Source: Haemophilus parainfluenzae
GTDB taxonomy: Bacteria; Pseudomonadota; Gammaproteobacteria; Enterobacterales; Pasteurellaceae
Length of the DNA stretch: 64,000 bases
NCBI RefSeq assembly: GCF_900450995.1
Contig: NZ_UGHY01000002.1
Span: forward strand, 1,028,501 to 1,092,500
Direction of reading: 5' to 3'
This document shows positions 31,301-38,690 of the stretch, piece by piece. Within the stretch, counting starts at the first letter, position 1. Every line of letters starts with the position of its first letter. Made by a program: the position numbers and the translations under genes. Under the pieces are notes generated by a model. That model did no database searches and was not told where the DNA came from. It saw only the letters and a list, made by a program, of their open reading frames with translations.

Positions 31301-32208
31301 TTGTCAAAGCCTCGCCAAAACGCTTAGATTTAAGCGGAAACGTGGATATTCCATGGGCAAGAATTGCTATTGAAAGTTTACCAGACAATGCTGAACCGGT
31401 GAGTGAAGATGAAGTGATTTTAAATGGCCCGAGAAAAAGTAAAGAAGAACTCATCAATCGCCAATTTGCAGCCGAAACTAAATCGGGCATGCAAATTCAA
31501 TCTGATTTAAAAATTAAAATCGGCGATGATGTGCATTTAAATGCCTATGGTTTAAAAACGAATTTGGATGGTTTACTTTCTGTGAAACAGGATAAAGGTA
31601 AGCTAGGATTATTCGGTCAAATTAACCTGAAAAATGGTCGTTATGCTTCTTTTGGACAGGATTTATTAATTCGTAAAGGGCAAATCAGCTTCGCCGGTTT
31701 ACCTTCACAACCGATGTTAAATATTGAGGCGATTCGTAACCCAGAAGCCATGGAAGACAATAAGGTCACAGCAGGGGTAAAAGTGATTGGTATGGCATCT
31801 AGTCCACAAGTCACTATTTTCTCTGATCCAGCCAAATCTCAAGAACAGGCACTTTCTTATTTATTAACTGGTCGCTCATTAGAAAACAGCGGCGAAGCCG
31901 GCTCTAGTGGTTCTGTGGGTGCGGCATTACTCGGCTTAGGTTTAGCGAAAAGTGGTAAAGTCGTCGGCGGTATTGGCGAAGCCTTTGGTATTCAAGATTT
32001 AAACTTAGGCACTGCCGGTGTTGGAGATAGCTCCAAAGTACAAGTTAGTGGTAACATTGGTAAACGCTTACAAGTGAAATACGGTGTAGGATTGTTTGAT
32101 GGCTTGGCGGAAGTGACCTTGCGTTACCGCTTAATGCCACAACTTTATTTCCAATCGGTTTCCAGTACAAACCAAGTTTTTGATTTATTGTATCAATTTG
32201 AATTTTAG
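28309..32208 (+). CDS. tamB: TamB, translocation and assembly module inner-membrane subunit
   Basis: 1299 residues. A basic cytoplasmic start (KKKKTC) and one membrane helix (about residues 30-52) anchor it. The rest is repetitive beta-strand sequence forming the periplasmic groove, with the DUF490 domain at the end (about residues 960-1299: INLKNGRYASFGQDLLIRKG, SYLLTGRSL, and the final LLYQFEF). AsmA-like TamB spans the periplasm to TamA and may carry phospholipids. An in-frame ATG at 28315 is a possible alternative start with better spacing from AGGG. Confidence 0.95.
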   Translation: MTMSEQEKQPDNQTTQPVKKKKTCRKILCVGSAVIFVPVLGLVTALSFDSGQRALIQLADKMLDSLSIEQVSGGLQDGLVLENLRFQTTSVDVALPKTHLQLNLARLLSGEIIVDDLSLTQPKITIDTRVMPHSEEKSTESGPMEKIHLPVSVQVKNVAITDFDMKLDQSNITFSSFQSAVSLNNESGLTLEPTTLSDVLFSTVSLTQPNPPQPEKKEPAKPVDWAQIEQTLTPAFLGNLNTVNLPFDMHIPSVLGTNWQYQSLNEKGEETQKITVPKVELQADATDHLVKLQKLDIDSSLGTLSSQGQLQLNEDFPVDLTLKSDLQAFKSKDKTILPASKVDLNLSGSLKKTTSLSLTTQGVLDATLTGDVKLAEDKMPLNLQLKAKKGQYAFADSLAPLKINDVDIKLTGDLLNYHAEVVGGVEGMDHIPHTHVDLNADGKLYEVTINELKLAALDGTARLTGSSNWKDGAQWDVTADLNKMNIRPYVPAMPAVLSGKVSSKGSADSNHWKVDVPAVDLTGSLSSRPLSLKGSVFLSHETLLNIPDLLLNYGDNRIAAKGILGDKSNLDLDINAPSLRGLWQDLAGSVVGKAQILGKLTAPTINTDLTAQGLHFQGLDLSKALIKGNVVSEPQVKGELNVKAENLRYGDSIKLHNIDLNASGDEKHHTLNLKSKGEPVAADLQITGNFDRTSQQWKGNLSQVHLNSPIGDFKVNQTIPVTYDNKKIQATIGSHCWVNQDLDLCFPQQFTAGKNGEVPFELKRINLDVVNRLIGQNTLKGQLQSRGKVAWFSDKPLQLNVAVEGNNIGVAQKLDYRIFKLDIPKLSVNADIQNNNLTLKSDINVQNQGRIGTDLKINDLSKGRQLGGTFTIEGLRLSLANQLFSSGESMDGEVVSRLSFGGNLEKPLLNGNFDIRNVKTKLKSLPFDVTDGQVAIRFNGTSSTLNGHVQTPDSKLNINGLANWAHMNNWTAEVRAQADNFKVDIPSMAKLKVSPNVVVKASPKRLDLSGNVDIPWARIAIESLPDNAEPVSEDEVILNGPRKSKEELINRQFAAETKSGMQIQSDLKIKIGDDVHLNAYGLKTNLDGLLSVKQDKGKLGLFGQINLKNGRYASFGQDLLIRKGQISFAGLPSQPMLNIEAIRNPEAMEDNKVTAGVKVIGMASSPQVTIFSDPAKSQEQALSYLLTGRSLENSGEAGSSGSVGAALLGLGLAKSGKVVGGIGEAFGIQDLNLGTAGVGDSSKVQVSGNIGKRLQVKYGVGLFDGLAEVTLRYRLMPQLYFQSVSSTNQVFDLLYQFEF

Positions 32209-32216
32209 GAAAGGAC

Positions 32217-33761
32217 ATGCATAACGACAAGCAACTGGCTCAACTCGCAGAACCTCATCACCGAGGTGAGGCCCGGGAGATTGCCGCCATTGATTTAGGC
32301 TCAAACAGCTTCCACATGATCGTGGCGCGCATTATCAATGGCTCAATTCAGGTGCTTTCTCGTTTAAAACAAAAAGTGAGACTTGCCGATGGCTTAGACG
32401 AGCACAATGTATTAAGCCAAGAAGCCATTGAGCGCGGTGTAAATTGCCTTGCACTTTTTGCTGAACGCTTACAAGGCTTTGCGCCAGAAGATGTGAATGT
32501 CGTCGGCACTTATACCTTACGAAGAGCGGTCAATAATGACGAATTTTTACGTCAGGCTGCCACTGTCTTTCCCTATCCGATTAATATCATTAGTGGTCAA
32601 ACTGAAGCCAAAACTATTTATGCGGGTGTTTGCCACACTCAACCCGAAAGCGGACGTAAACTGGTCATCGATATTGGTGGTGGCTCGACAGAAATGATCA
32701 TCGGTGATGATTTCACCCCCTTAGTGGCGGAAAGTCGTCACATGGGCTGCGTCAGCTTTGCCAAAAAATTCTTCCCGAATGGACAAATTTCAAAAGAAAA
32801 CTTCGAGCAAGCTCGCCAAAGTGTGGTCAATAAAATTGAAGATTTAAGCTGGGAATATCGCAAGCTCGGTTGGCAATCGGTGTTAGGTTCATCCGGCACC
32901 ATCAAAACCGTCTATCAAGTGATTACTGCAACTCTTGACCCGAACGGCATCATCACCGCTGAACGCTTACAAAATTTGATTGACCGAACTTTACAAGCCT
33001 CTCATTTTGAAGAACTCAATATCGCAGGATTAAATCCAGACCGCATCGATGTATTTGTGCCAGGATTAGCCATTTTAAGTGCTGTTTTTGACGTATTTGG
33101 CTTAGAAAATATGCGCTATTCTGACGGTGCCTTGCGTGAAGGGGTGATTTACAGCCTGGAAAAAAATTTCCAAGTTTCAGACATCCGTACACGTACCGCA
33201 TTAGGACTTGCCGAACAATTTAACTTAGATTTAGCGCAAGCCGATCGCGTGGCAAATAGTTCAAAAACCTTAATTGACCAATACACCCATTGGCAAAAAC
33301 CGCATCTCGCTGATGAAATGAAAAATCTGTTGATTTGGGCAGCGCGCTTATTAGAAGTAGGCATCGTAATCAATCATCGAAATGTGCAAAAACATTCCGC
33401 TTATATTCTGCAAAATATGGAATTACCGGGTTTTGATCGCGAGCAGCAACGCTTATTGGTGAATTTAGTTCGTTATCATACGGGTGCATTTAAAAAGAAT
33501 GATTTACCGATTTTTGCTCGTTATGCAGATGAAGATATCCTTGTTTTACTGCTTCTTTTACGCATTTCGGTGATTTTAAATAAATCTCGCCAAGCAACAG
33601 ATAGCACGGATAAAATTAATCTCAGAATTGACCGCTCTTTGCAGACTTGGGAACTAACTTTTGAGAAACATTATTTGGATAACAATCCATTAGTGTGGAA
33701 TGAATTGCGCTTAGAAAGCAATTTACTCAAAGATTTAGAACTCAGTTTGATTTTTAACTGA
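32217..33761 (+). CDS. ppx: Exopolyphosphatase (Ppx/GppA family)
   Basis: 514 residues, the Ppx length. The actin-like ATPase fold shows phosphate loops AAIDLGSNSFHMIVAR and VIDIGGGSTEMIIGD and the SGTIKTVYQ loop; the C-terminal half is an HD-like domain. It degrades polyphosphate to phosphate and may hydrolyse pppGpp. Length and the long C-terminus favour Ppx over GppA, but the two are hard to separate by eye. It is eight bases after tamB, so the three genes probably form one transcript. Confidence 0.88.
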   Translation: MHNDKQLAQLAEPHHRGEAREIAAIDLGSNSFHMIVARIINGSIQVLSRLKQKVRLADGLDEHNVLSQEAIERGVNCLALFAERLQGFAPEDVNVVGTYTLRRAVNNDEFLRQAATVFPYPINIISGQTEAKTIYAGVCHTQPESGRKLVIDIGGGSTEMIIGDDFTPLVAESRHMGCVSFAKKFFPNGQISKENFEQARQSVVNKIEDLSWEYRKLGWQSVLGSSGTIKTVYQVITATLDPNGIITAERLQNLIDRTLQASHFEELNIAGLNPDRIDVFVPGLAILSAVFDVFGLENMRYSDGALREGVIYSLEKNFQVSDIRTRTALGLAEQFNLDLAQADRVANSSKTLIDQYTHWQKPHLADEMKNLLIWAARLLEVGIVINHRNVQKHSAYILQNMELPGFDREQQRLLVNLVRYHTGAFKKNDLPIFARYADEDILVLLLLLRISVILNKSRQATDSTDKINLRIDRSLQTWELTFEKHYLDNNPLVWNELRLESNLLKDLELSLIFN

Positions 33762-33783
33762 TAGAATAGGGGCTTCCATGCCC

Positions 33784-34149
33784 TTATTTTTTATCTTGCT
33801 CCAACAGCAAACTATAAATATTGGCGAGATAATAGCTCTGCTCGGCTTCGGGAATATCTTGCGGAATAAAAGAAAGCAAATCGTGGTGAATTTCCAAAAC
33901 ATTAGGGAAAATGACCGCACTTTGCATTTCATCATAAAAGGGTTGATGGAGCGGAGAAACGCAACCGCCTCGTTTTAAGCGGGCAAGGCTGTTGGCAATA
34001 TGCAATAAGAGTGTGATGACGGTCGGAATCGACACATCAATGCGCCAATGATGCTCTAGGCGACTTTGCAAAGTCAGAATAATATCAATAACGTCCTGAT
34101 CAATCTGACCGCGAATTTTCCAACGGGTTAATTGTTTGAGTAACGACAT
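33784..34149 (-). CDS. Single PRD-like domain protein
   Basis: 121 residues, soluble. The helical pattern, with HIANSLARLKRGG in the middle and IPEAEQSYYLANIYSLLL at the end, resembles one PTS regulation domain as found in sugar antiterminators. It has no RNA- or DNA-binding part and no phosphotransferase domain, and no sugar genes lie nearby. It may be a stand-alone modulator. It converges on ppx with 22 bp between stops. Confidence 0.55.
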   Translation of the reverse strand: MSLLKQLTRWKIRGQIDQDVIDIILTLQSRLEHHWRIDVSIPTVITLLLHIANSLARLKRGGCVSPLHQPFYDEMQSAVIFPNVLEIHHDLLSFIPQDIPEAEQSYYLANIYSLLLEQDKK

Positions 34150-34260
34150 AACATTCCTTTTTAAGATAGGATAACTTTACCGCTATTTCATAAAATTACC
34201 AGTGCACAGATCACAAAATTGAAACAAAGTGAAAAAATTTACTAACTAGGAAAGCAATAA

Positions 34261-34860
34261 ATGATAGATAACAGACTTTTTGAAAAATATGATGGCCTTA
34301 TTTTTGATATGGATGGCACCTTAATCGACACCATGCCAGTGCACGCCCGCGCGTGGAGTATGGTAGGGGAACAATTTGGTTATCGTTTTAACAGCCAAAT
34401 TATGTATGATTTAGGTGGCGCAACCGTGAGCACTATCGCCTCAGCTATTATGCAAGATGCCGGTATGCCACAAGAACGTTTAGATGAAGTCATACAAGCA
34501 AAACGCAAACTTTCTTACGAATTGATTCCAACAGAATCAAAATTACTCCCAACCTTTGATGTAGTGCGTCATTACTATCAACAAAAGCCAATTGCGCTCG
34601 GCTCAGGTTCGAACCGCCAAATGATTGATATGTTGATGCAAAAATTAGACATCAAACATTACTTTAACGCTATTGTGAGTGCTGATGATGTGAAAGAACA
34701 TAAACCGCATCCAGAAACCTTTTTACGTTGCGCAGAACTGGCAAAAGCCGAACCATCACGTTGCATCGTTTTTGAAGATGCCGATCTCGGCGTAAAAGCG
34801 GGATTAAACGCAGGGATGGATGTGTTTGATGTTAGAACGCGCGAGATTATTAGAGCCTAA
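34261..34860 (+). CDS. yqaB: YqaB, HAD-family sugar phosphatase
   Basis: 199 residues. HAD motif I is FDMDGTLIDT, motif II GSGSN, and motifs III/IV KPHPETFL and VFEDADLGVKAGLNAGM. E. coli YqaB removes phosphate from fructose-1-phosphate and 6-phosphogluconate. The stop overlaps the yqaA start (TAATG), matching the yqaB-yqaA pair of other gamma-proteobacteria. Confidence 0.92.
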   Translation: MIDNRLFEKYDGLIFDMDGTLIDTMPVHARAWSMVGEQFGYRFNSQIMYDLGGATVSTIASAIMQDAGMPQERLDEVIQAKRKLSYELIPTESKLLPTFDVVRHYYQQKPIALGSGSNRQMIDMLMQKLDIKHYFNAIVSADDVKEHKPHPETFLRCAELAKAEPSRCIVFEDADLGVKAGLNAGMDVFDVRTREIIRA

Positions 34861-35339
34861 TGTGGGACATTTTCTCTTTCAGCTTTTGGGCTGATTTTTG
34901 GCAAACCCATGGCTTGTGGTTGATGTTTTTCAGCGCTTTCTTAAGTGCCACCATCTTGCCGGGTAATTCAGAAATTGTGTTTGTCTCTCTTGCTGCGCCA
35001 AAAGTATTGGTCGGATCGTTATTAAGTGCGGATATTTTTTGGCTTGTTTTTCTGGCAACCGCAGGTAATACACTTGGCAGCCTCACCACTTACTGGATTG
35101 GCCGATGGTTTCCGAAAATTGACAGCAAAAATGACCGCACTTTATGGGCGATAAACAAAATACAACGCTATGGTGCCATCACTCTATTATTGAGCTGGTT
35201 GCCTATTATCGGGGATGTGTTTTGTGCGGTAGCCGGTTGGCTTCGATTGAATTGGCTAAGTTGTTTGATTTTTATGACAATTGGAAAAGGACTGCGTTAT
35301 ATTGCGTTACTCTTTTTCAGTTTACCTTTCGTATCATAG
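34860..35339 (+). CDS. yqaA: YqaA, small VTT/DedA-type membrane protein
   Basis: 159 residues with about four membrane segments. Motifs FLSATILPGNSEIVFVSLAA, GNTLGSLTTYWIGRWFP, RYGAITLLLSWLPIIGDVFC and GKGLRYIALL are those of YqaA, a short relative of DedA proteins. DedA proteins flip lipid carriers in some species, but YqaA has no proven role. It has no start spacing of its own and depends on coupling to yqaB. Confidence 0.9.
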   Translation: MWDIFSFSFWADFWQTHGLWLMFFSAFLSATILPGNSEIVFVSLAAPKVLVGSLLSADIFWLVFLATAGNTLGSLTTYWIGRWFPKIDSKNDRTLWAINKIQRYGAITLLLSWLPIIGDVFCAVAGWLRLNWLSCLIFMTIGKGLRYIALLFFSLPFVS

Positions 35340-35406
35340 CCGAGAATAGCCTTTGTGCATAACCTAGTTGTGGGCTAGAATAAAGACGAATTGATATTCA
35401 ACAGAT

Positions 35407-35482
35407 AAAAAACGCCCCTTATCAAGTAAGGGGCAAATAACCTAAGGAACCAATTTTATTAAAACAACTGCAAGTTGCTTGT
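35407..35482 (-). ncRNA. Candidate small RNA divergent from luxS (MicA-like position)
   Basis: On the minus strand a sigma-E-like promoter (GAACTTTT starting at 35513, 16 bases, then TCTTA at 35491-35487) is followed by a stretch of about 76 nt. It has a first hairpin, AAGCAACT paired with AGTTGTTT around a TGC loop (35478-35460), an AU-rich single-stranded middle, and a terminator GCCCCTTA/TAAGGGGC (35434-35414) with six T (35412-35407). No minus-strand gene lies nearby to need this terminator. In E. coli the sigma-E-dependent MicA RNA lies upstream of luxS in just this orientation. No sequence match to MicA is claimed. Confidence 0.5.
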
Positions 35483-35594
35483 TCTATAAGACCGACGCTA
35501 AAAAGAAAAGTTCAAAGGAATTGTAAAAAAATGTAAAAAAATTTACAAAAACTTGCAATTAATTTACAAATCACTGATTTTCAAGGAAATAAAT

Positions 35595-36098
35595 ATGCCA
35601 TTACTCGACAGTTTTAAAGTGGATCACACCCGTATGAACGCACCAGCCGTGCGCGTTGCCAAAACGATGCGTACCCCAAAGGGCGATGACATCACGGTTT
35701 TTGATCTTCGTTTTTGCATTCCAAACAAAGAAATTCTCCCACCAAAAGGGATTCACACTCTTGAGCATTTATTTGCGGGCTTCATGCGTGACCATTTAAA
35801 CAATGACAATGTAGAAATCATCGATATTTCCCCAATGGGCTGTCGTACAGGTTTTTACATGTCATTAATTGGCACACCAAACGAACAACAAGTGGCTGAT
35901 GCATGGTTAGCTTCCATGAAAGATATTTTAACCGTGCAAGATCAAAACCAAATTCCTGAATTAAACGAATACCAATGCGGAACTTACACCGAACATTCTT
36001 TAGAAGAAGCACATGAAATTGCTAAAAATGTGATTGCTCGTGGTGTGGGGATTAATAAAAATGACGATTTAGCACTTGATGAATCTTTCTTAAAATAA
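35595..36098 (+). CDS. luxS: S-ribosylhomocysteine lyase (autoinducer-2 synthesis)
   Basis: 167 residues. It splits S-ribosylhomocysteine into homocysteine and DPD, the AI-2 precursor. Metal ligands are in [12 protein letters not shown] (HxxEH) and the late Cys in [11 protein letters not shown]; the catalytic Cys is in [11 protein letters not shown]. The start at 35595 follows AAGGAAA. Its leader is unusually rich in TGTAAA/TTTACA hexamers (35522-35570). Confidence 0.97.
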   Translation: MPLLDSFKVDHTRMNAPAVRVAKTMRTPKGDDITVFDLRFCIPNKEILPPKGIHTLEHLFAGFMRDHLNNDNVEIIDISPMGCRTGFYMSLIGTPNEQQVADAWLASMKDILTVQDQNQIPELNEYQCGTYTEHSLEEAHEIAKNVIARGVGINKNDDLALDESFLK

Positions 36099-36107
36099 GG
36101 ACACAAC

Positions 36108-37289
36108 ATGACAACCCTAGGTACAGCATTAACCCCGAATGCTATCAAAGTGATGATGCTTGGCTCTGGTGAACTGGGCAAAGAGGTGGTGATTGAATTA
36201 CAACGTTTAGGCGTGGAAGTGATTGCCGTCGATCGTTATGAAAACGCCCCAGCACAACAAGTGGCACATCGTGCTTATACGATTTCCATGCTAGATGGTG
36301 CAGCACTCAAAGCCTTAGTGGAAAAAGAGCGCCCTGATTACATTGTGCCGGAAGTGGAAGCCATCGCGACTGATACGCTGATTGAATTAGAAAAAGCGGG
36401 TTTTAATGTTGTTCCTACCGCCAAAGCCACCAAGCTGACGATGAATCGCGAAGGTATTCGCCGTTTAGCCGCTGAAGAACTTGGCTTGCCAACCTCACCT
36501 TATCAATTTGTCGATAACTTTGCTGACTTCCAAAGTGCAGTTGAAAAAATCAGTATTCCTTGCGTGGTGAAACCGATTATGTCCTCTTCTGGCCACGGTC
36601 AAAGTATTTTGAAATCCAAAGACGACTTACAAAAAGCCTGGGATTACGCTCAACAAGGTGGCCGAGCAGGTGCGGGACGCGTGATTGTAGAAGGGTTTGT
36701 TAAATTCGATTATGAAATCACCTTGCTCACCGTTCGCCACATCAACGGCACCAGCTTCTTAGCACCAATCGGCCATCGTCAAGAAGATGGCGACTATCGC
36801 GAATCTTGGCAGCCACAAGCCATGTCTGATGTAGCGTTGAAAAAAGCACAAGACGTAGCAGAGAAAATTACCACAGCATTAGGTGGTCGCGGCATTTTCG
36901 GTGTGGAAATGTTTGTATGTGGTGATGAGGTGATCTTCAATGAAGTCTCCCCACGCCCACATGATACCGGAATGGTCACGCTAATTTCTCAAGAATTATC
37001 TGAGTTCGCCTTGCACGCCCGTGCAATATTAGGCTTACCGATTCCAGAAATCACCCTTATTAGCCCATCCGCTTCAAAAGCCATTGTGGTAGAAGGCCAA
37101 TCGAAAAACGTGCAATTTGGCAATATCGCCGAAGTGTTAGCTGAACCGAACACTAATATTCGCATTTTCGGCAAAGGCGAAGTCAATGGTCATCGCCGTT
37201 TAGGTGTGTTACTCGCTCGTGATATTTCTGTAGAAAAAGCATTGGAAAAAGTAGAACGAGCTTACGCGAAGTTGAATGTGAAATTATAA
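36108..37289 (+). CDS. purT: Formate-dependent phosphoribosylglycinamide formyltransferase
   Basis: 393 residues. ATP-grasp enzyme that formylates GAR using formate, an alternative to PurN in purine synthesis. Seen: [31 protein letters not shown] (ATP loop), [27 protein letters not shown], and the C-terminal domain ending YAKLNVKL. It is the last core gene before the CDI region. A diverged duplicate of its last 45 codons and of the sequence after them lies at 40107-40332. Confidence 0.97.
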   Translation: MTTLGTALTPNAIKVMMLGSGELGKEVVIELQRLGVEVIAVDRYENAPAQQVAHRAYTISMLDGAALKALVEKERPDYIVPEVEAIATDTLIELEKAGFNVVPTAKATKLTMNREGIRRLAAEELGLPTSPYQFVDNFADFQSAVEKISIPCVVKPIMSSSGHGQSILKSKDDLQKAWDYAQQGGRAGAGRVIVEGFVKFDYEITLLTVRHINGTSFLAPIGHRQEDGDYRESWQPQAMSDVALKKAQDVAEKITTALGGRGIFGVEMFVCGDEVIFNEVSPRPHDTGMVTLISQELSEFALHARAILGLPIPEITLISPSASKAIVVEGQSKNVQFGNIAEVLAEPNTNIRIFGKGEVNGHRRLGVLLARDISVEKALEKVERAYAKLNVKL

Positions 37290-37320
37290 GATTTACTTAA
37301 CATAAGCATCATTGAAAATA

Positions 37321-37377
37321 AAAAGAGCGGTCAATTTTTGAGTGGTTTTAAAACTCTTTGAAAATTGACCGCACTTT
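37321..37377. repeat. Uptake-signal palindrome element, copy 1
   Basis: About 57 bp. The outer arms are uptake signals in opposite orientation (left AAGAGCGGT, one mismatch; right perfect), with the inner core GGTTTTAAAACTC. It lies 14 bp past the stop of the ankyrin-repeat gene and after the purT stop, so it may terminate both. Four more copies (38110, 40275, 50247, 54748) share the interior and have the same orientation. Confidence 0.85.
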
Positions 37378-37390
37378 CAAACATTAAATT

Positions 37391-37915
37391 CTACGAATAC
37401 TTTTTCATTAATTCATAAATTGGTTTTAATTGAGGCTCATTCTCTGTAGGTTTATAACTTTCAAGAATAGTTTCATCCTCATTTACTAAGTAATGCACAT
37501 TTGCCCCTTTTTGAAGCATAAGCTCTAAAACATCCAATCTCTCTGGGATATATCCAATCATAGATAAAGGGATTAAACCATCTTGGTTCGGTAAATTAGG
37601 ATTTGCTCCTGCTTTGAGTAACGCTATCGCTGCCTCAGCATTTTTACTCCGTAATGCATAATGCAAAGGAGTCATTCCATATATATCCTGAGCATTAATA
37701 TCTATACCCTTATTAATTAGATAATTAATAACATCAGAGGATGGTTTATTTGACTCAAATCCTAATAAGGCTTTATGCAACCAATTCCAACACTCTACAG
37801 GAGTTACTTCCATGATATTCCTTTCCTTATTTTGAAAAAGCTCTTCCAATAAAGTTAAATCACCAGAATCCATTGCATCTAAAATTTTTATGCCCATTTC
37901 TAACTTATTATTCAT
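37391..37915 (-). CDS. Ankyrin-repeat protein, probable orphan toxin-immunity protein
   Basis: 174 residues, cytoplasmic, with about three ankyrin repeats (residues 65-150: INAQDIYGMTPLHYALRSKN, NLPNQDGLIPLSMIG). Its ATG directly follows the stop of a nuclease-toxin tail (TAA then ATG), the usual coupling of toxin and immunity genes in CDI loci. I infer that it neutralises a GH-E-type nuclease of which only the tail remains here. Ankyrin immunity proteins are known in polymorphic toxin systems. The region is AT-rich. Confidence 0.6.
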   Translation of the reverse strand: MNNKLEMGIKILDAMDSGDLTLLEELFQNKERNIMEVTPVECWNWLHKALLGFESNKPSSDVINYLINKGIDINAQDIYGMTPLHYALRSKNAEAAIALLKAGANPNLPNQDGLIPLSMIGYIPERLDVLELMLQKGANVHYLVNEDETILESYKPTENEPQLKPIYELMKKYS

Positions 37916-38101
37916 TTATTTTCCTCTTTCAAAGTTTTTCATATCACGAACAATTCGTTCAATATCATCTCTACCAGGCATCTCATTTCTATGACTTCGA
38001 TTTTCAGACATATTTTCTAACCTAAATTTATTAGGTCTTGCATTTACATAATCATTAAATTGTTTTTGACTCCAATTTAATTCTTTAGCTGCAAGATGCA
38101 T
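37916..38101 (-). pseudogene. C-terminal tail of a GH-E-like nuclease toxin (orphan CdiA-CT fragment)
   Basis: 61 codons from ATG 38101. The stretch WSQKQFNDYVNARPNKF and then LENMSENRSHRNEMPG is the hallmark end of HNH/endonuclease VII-like GHE toxins. The N-terminal part of that domain, with the Gly-His-Glu core, is absent: homology stops eight bases from the palindrome element at 38110-38165. So this is a fragment cut at the element, not a whole gene. It is followed without a gap by the ankyrin-repeat immunity gene. Confidence 0.6.
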
Positions 38102-38109
38102 ATCTATTA

Positions 38110-38165
38110 AAAAGTGCGGTCAGTTTTTAAGAGGTTTTAAAACTCTTTAAAATTAACCGCACTTT
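38110..38165. repeat. Uptake-signal palindrome element, copy 2
   Basis: Perfect uptake signals at both ends (AAGTGCGGT and its complement) around GAGGTTTTAAAACTC. It lies 20 bp past the stop of the 38186 immunity gene and directly before the truncated toxin tail, so it sits exactly at a cassette junction. Confidence 0.85.
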
Positions 38166-38185
38166 ACATTTTTGAGGACAATATC

Positions 38186-38689
38186 TTACCGATAAATACT
38201 CGTACAATACGTCAGGGCTTGTCTTACGGCTTTTCCTAATTCTTCATCTGAAATATTCTTGTCATATTTAAATTCTAATGCTGAATTGTCAGGAAGTGAA
38301 ATTCCTGTACTTCCATCTAAAGAATCTTGATGAAGAGGCGAAATAGTTATATATAAATCATCTTGCTCTAAAGATAAAGAAGACATATCCTTATAGATAG
38401 ATTTTTTATTTTTGTATCCGTAGCGTTTTTTCATATCTTCCTCAAGTCTTTTTTGCAACCCTTTCATTTTTTCAGAATTAAAGATAGCCTGAAACTCTTC
38501 GAATGAAATTTCTTTACTTTCATTAAGCTTTTCTTTAATTAACCTTCCTAGATCTAAATCAGAAATATCAACTTCATTAAAAATAAAATCTTGATCTGGA
38601 TTTACCATTGAAAGCATTCCAGTAATCAGAGATGTTACCAAAATAAAATCACAATTAACTTCAATAAATATACTTTTAGACTTACTCAT
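38186..38689 (-). CDS. cdiI: CdiI-like immunity protein for the orphan nuclease cassette
   Basis: 167 residues, soluble and acidic, not matched by me to a named immunity family with certainty. It starts two bases after the stop of the CdiA-CT fragment, the standard toxin-immunity arrangement. Seen: an early strand-rich part (IFIEVNCDFILV), a charged helical middle (KMKGLQKRLEEDMKKRYG) and a conserved-looking end (LGKAVRQALTYCTSIYR) typical of small CDI immunity proteins. It should protect the cell from the nuclease encoded just upstream. Confidence 0.65.
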   Translation of the reverse strand: MSKSKSIFIEVNCDFILVTSLITGMLSMVNPDQDFIFNEVDISDLDLGRLIKEKLNESKEISFEEFQAIFNSEKMKGLQKRLEEDMKKRYGYKNKKSIYKDMSSLSLEQDDLYITISPLHQDSLDGSTGISLPDNSALEFKYDKNISDEELGKAVRQALTYCTSIYR

Positions 38690-38690
38690 A

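Noticed and set aside
35532..35547. TyrR box before luxS
   Set aside because: The half-sites are four bases apart instead of six and luxS is not a known TyrR target.
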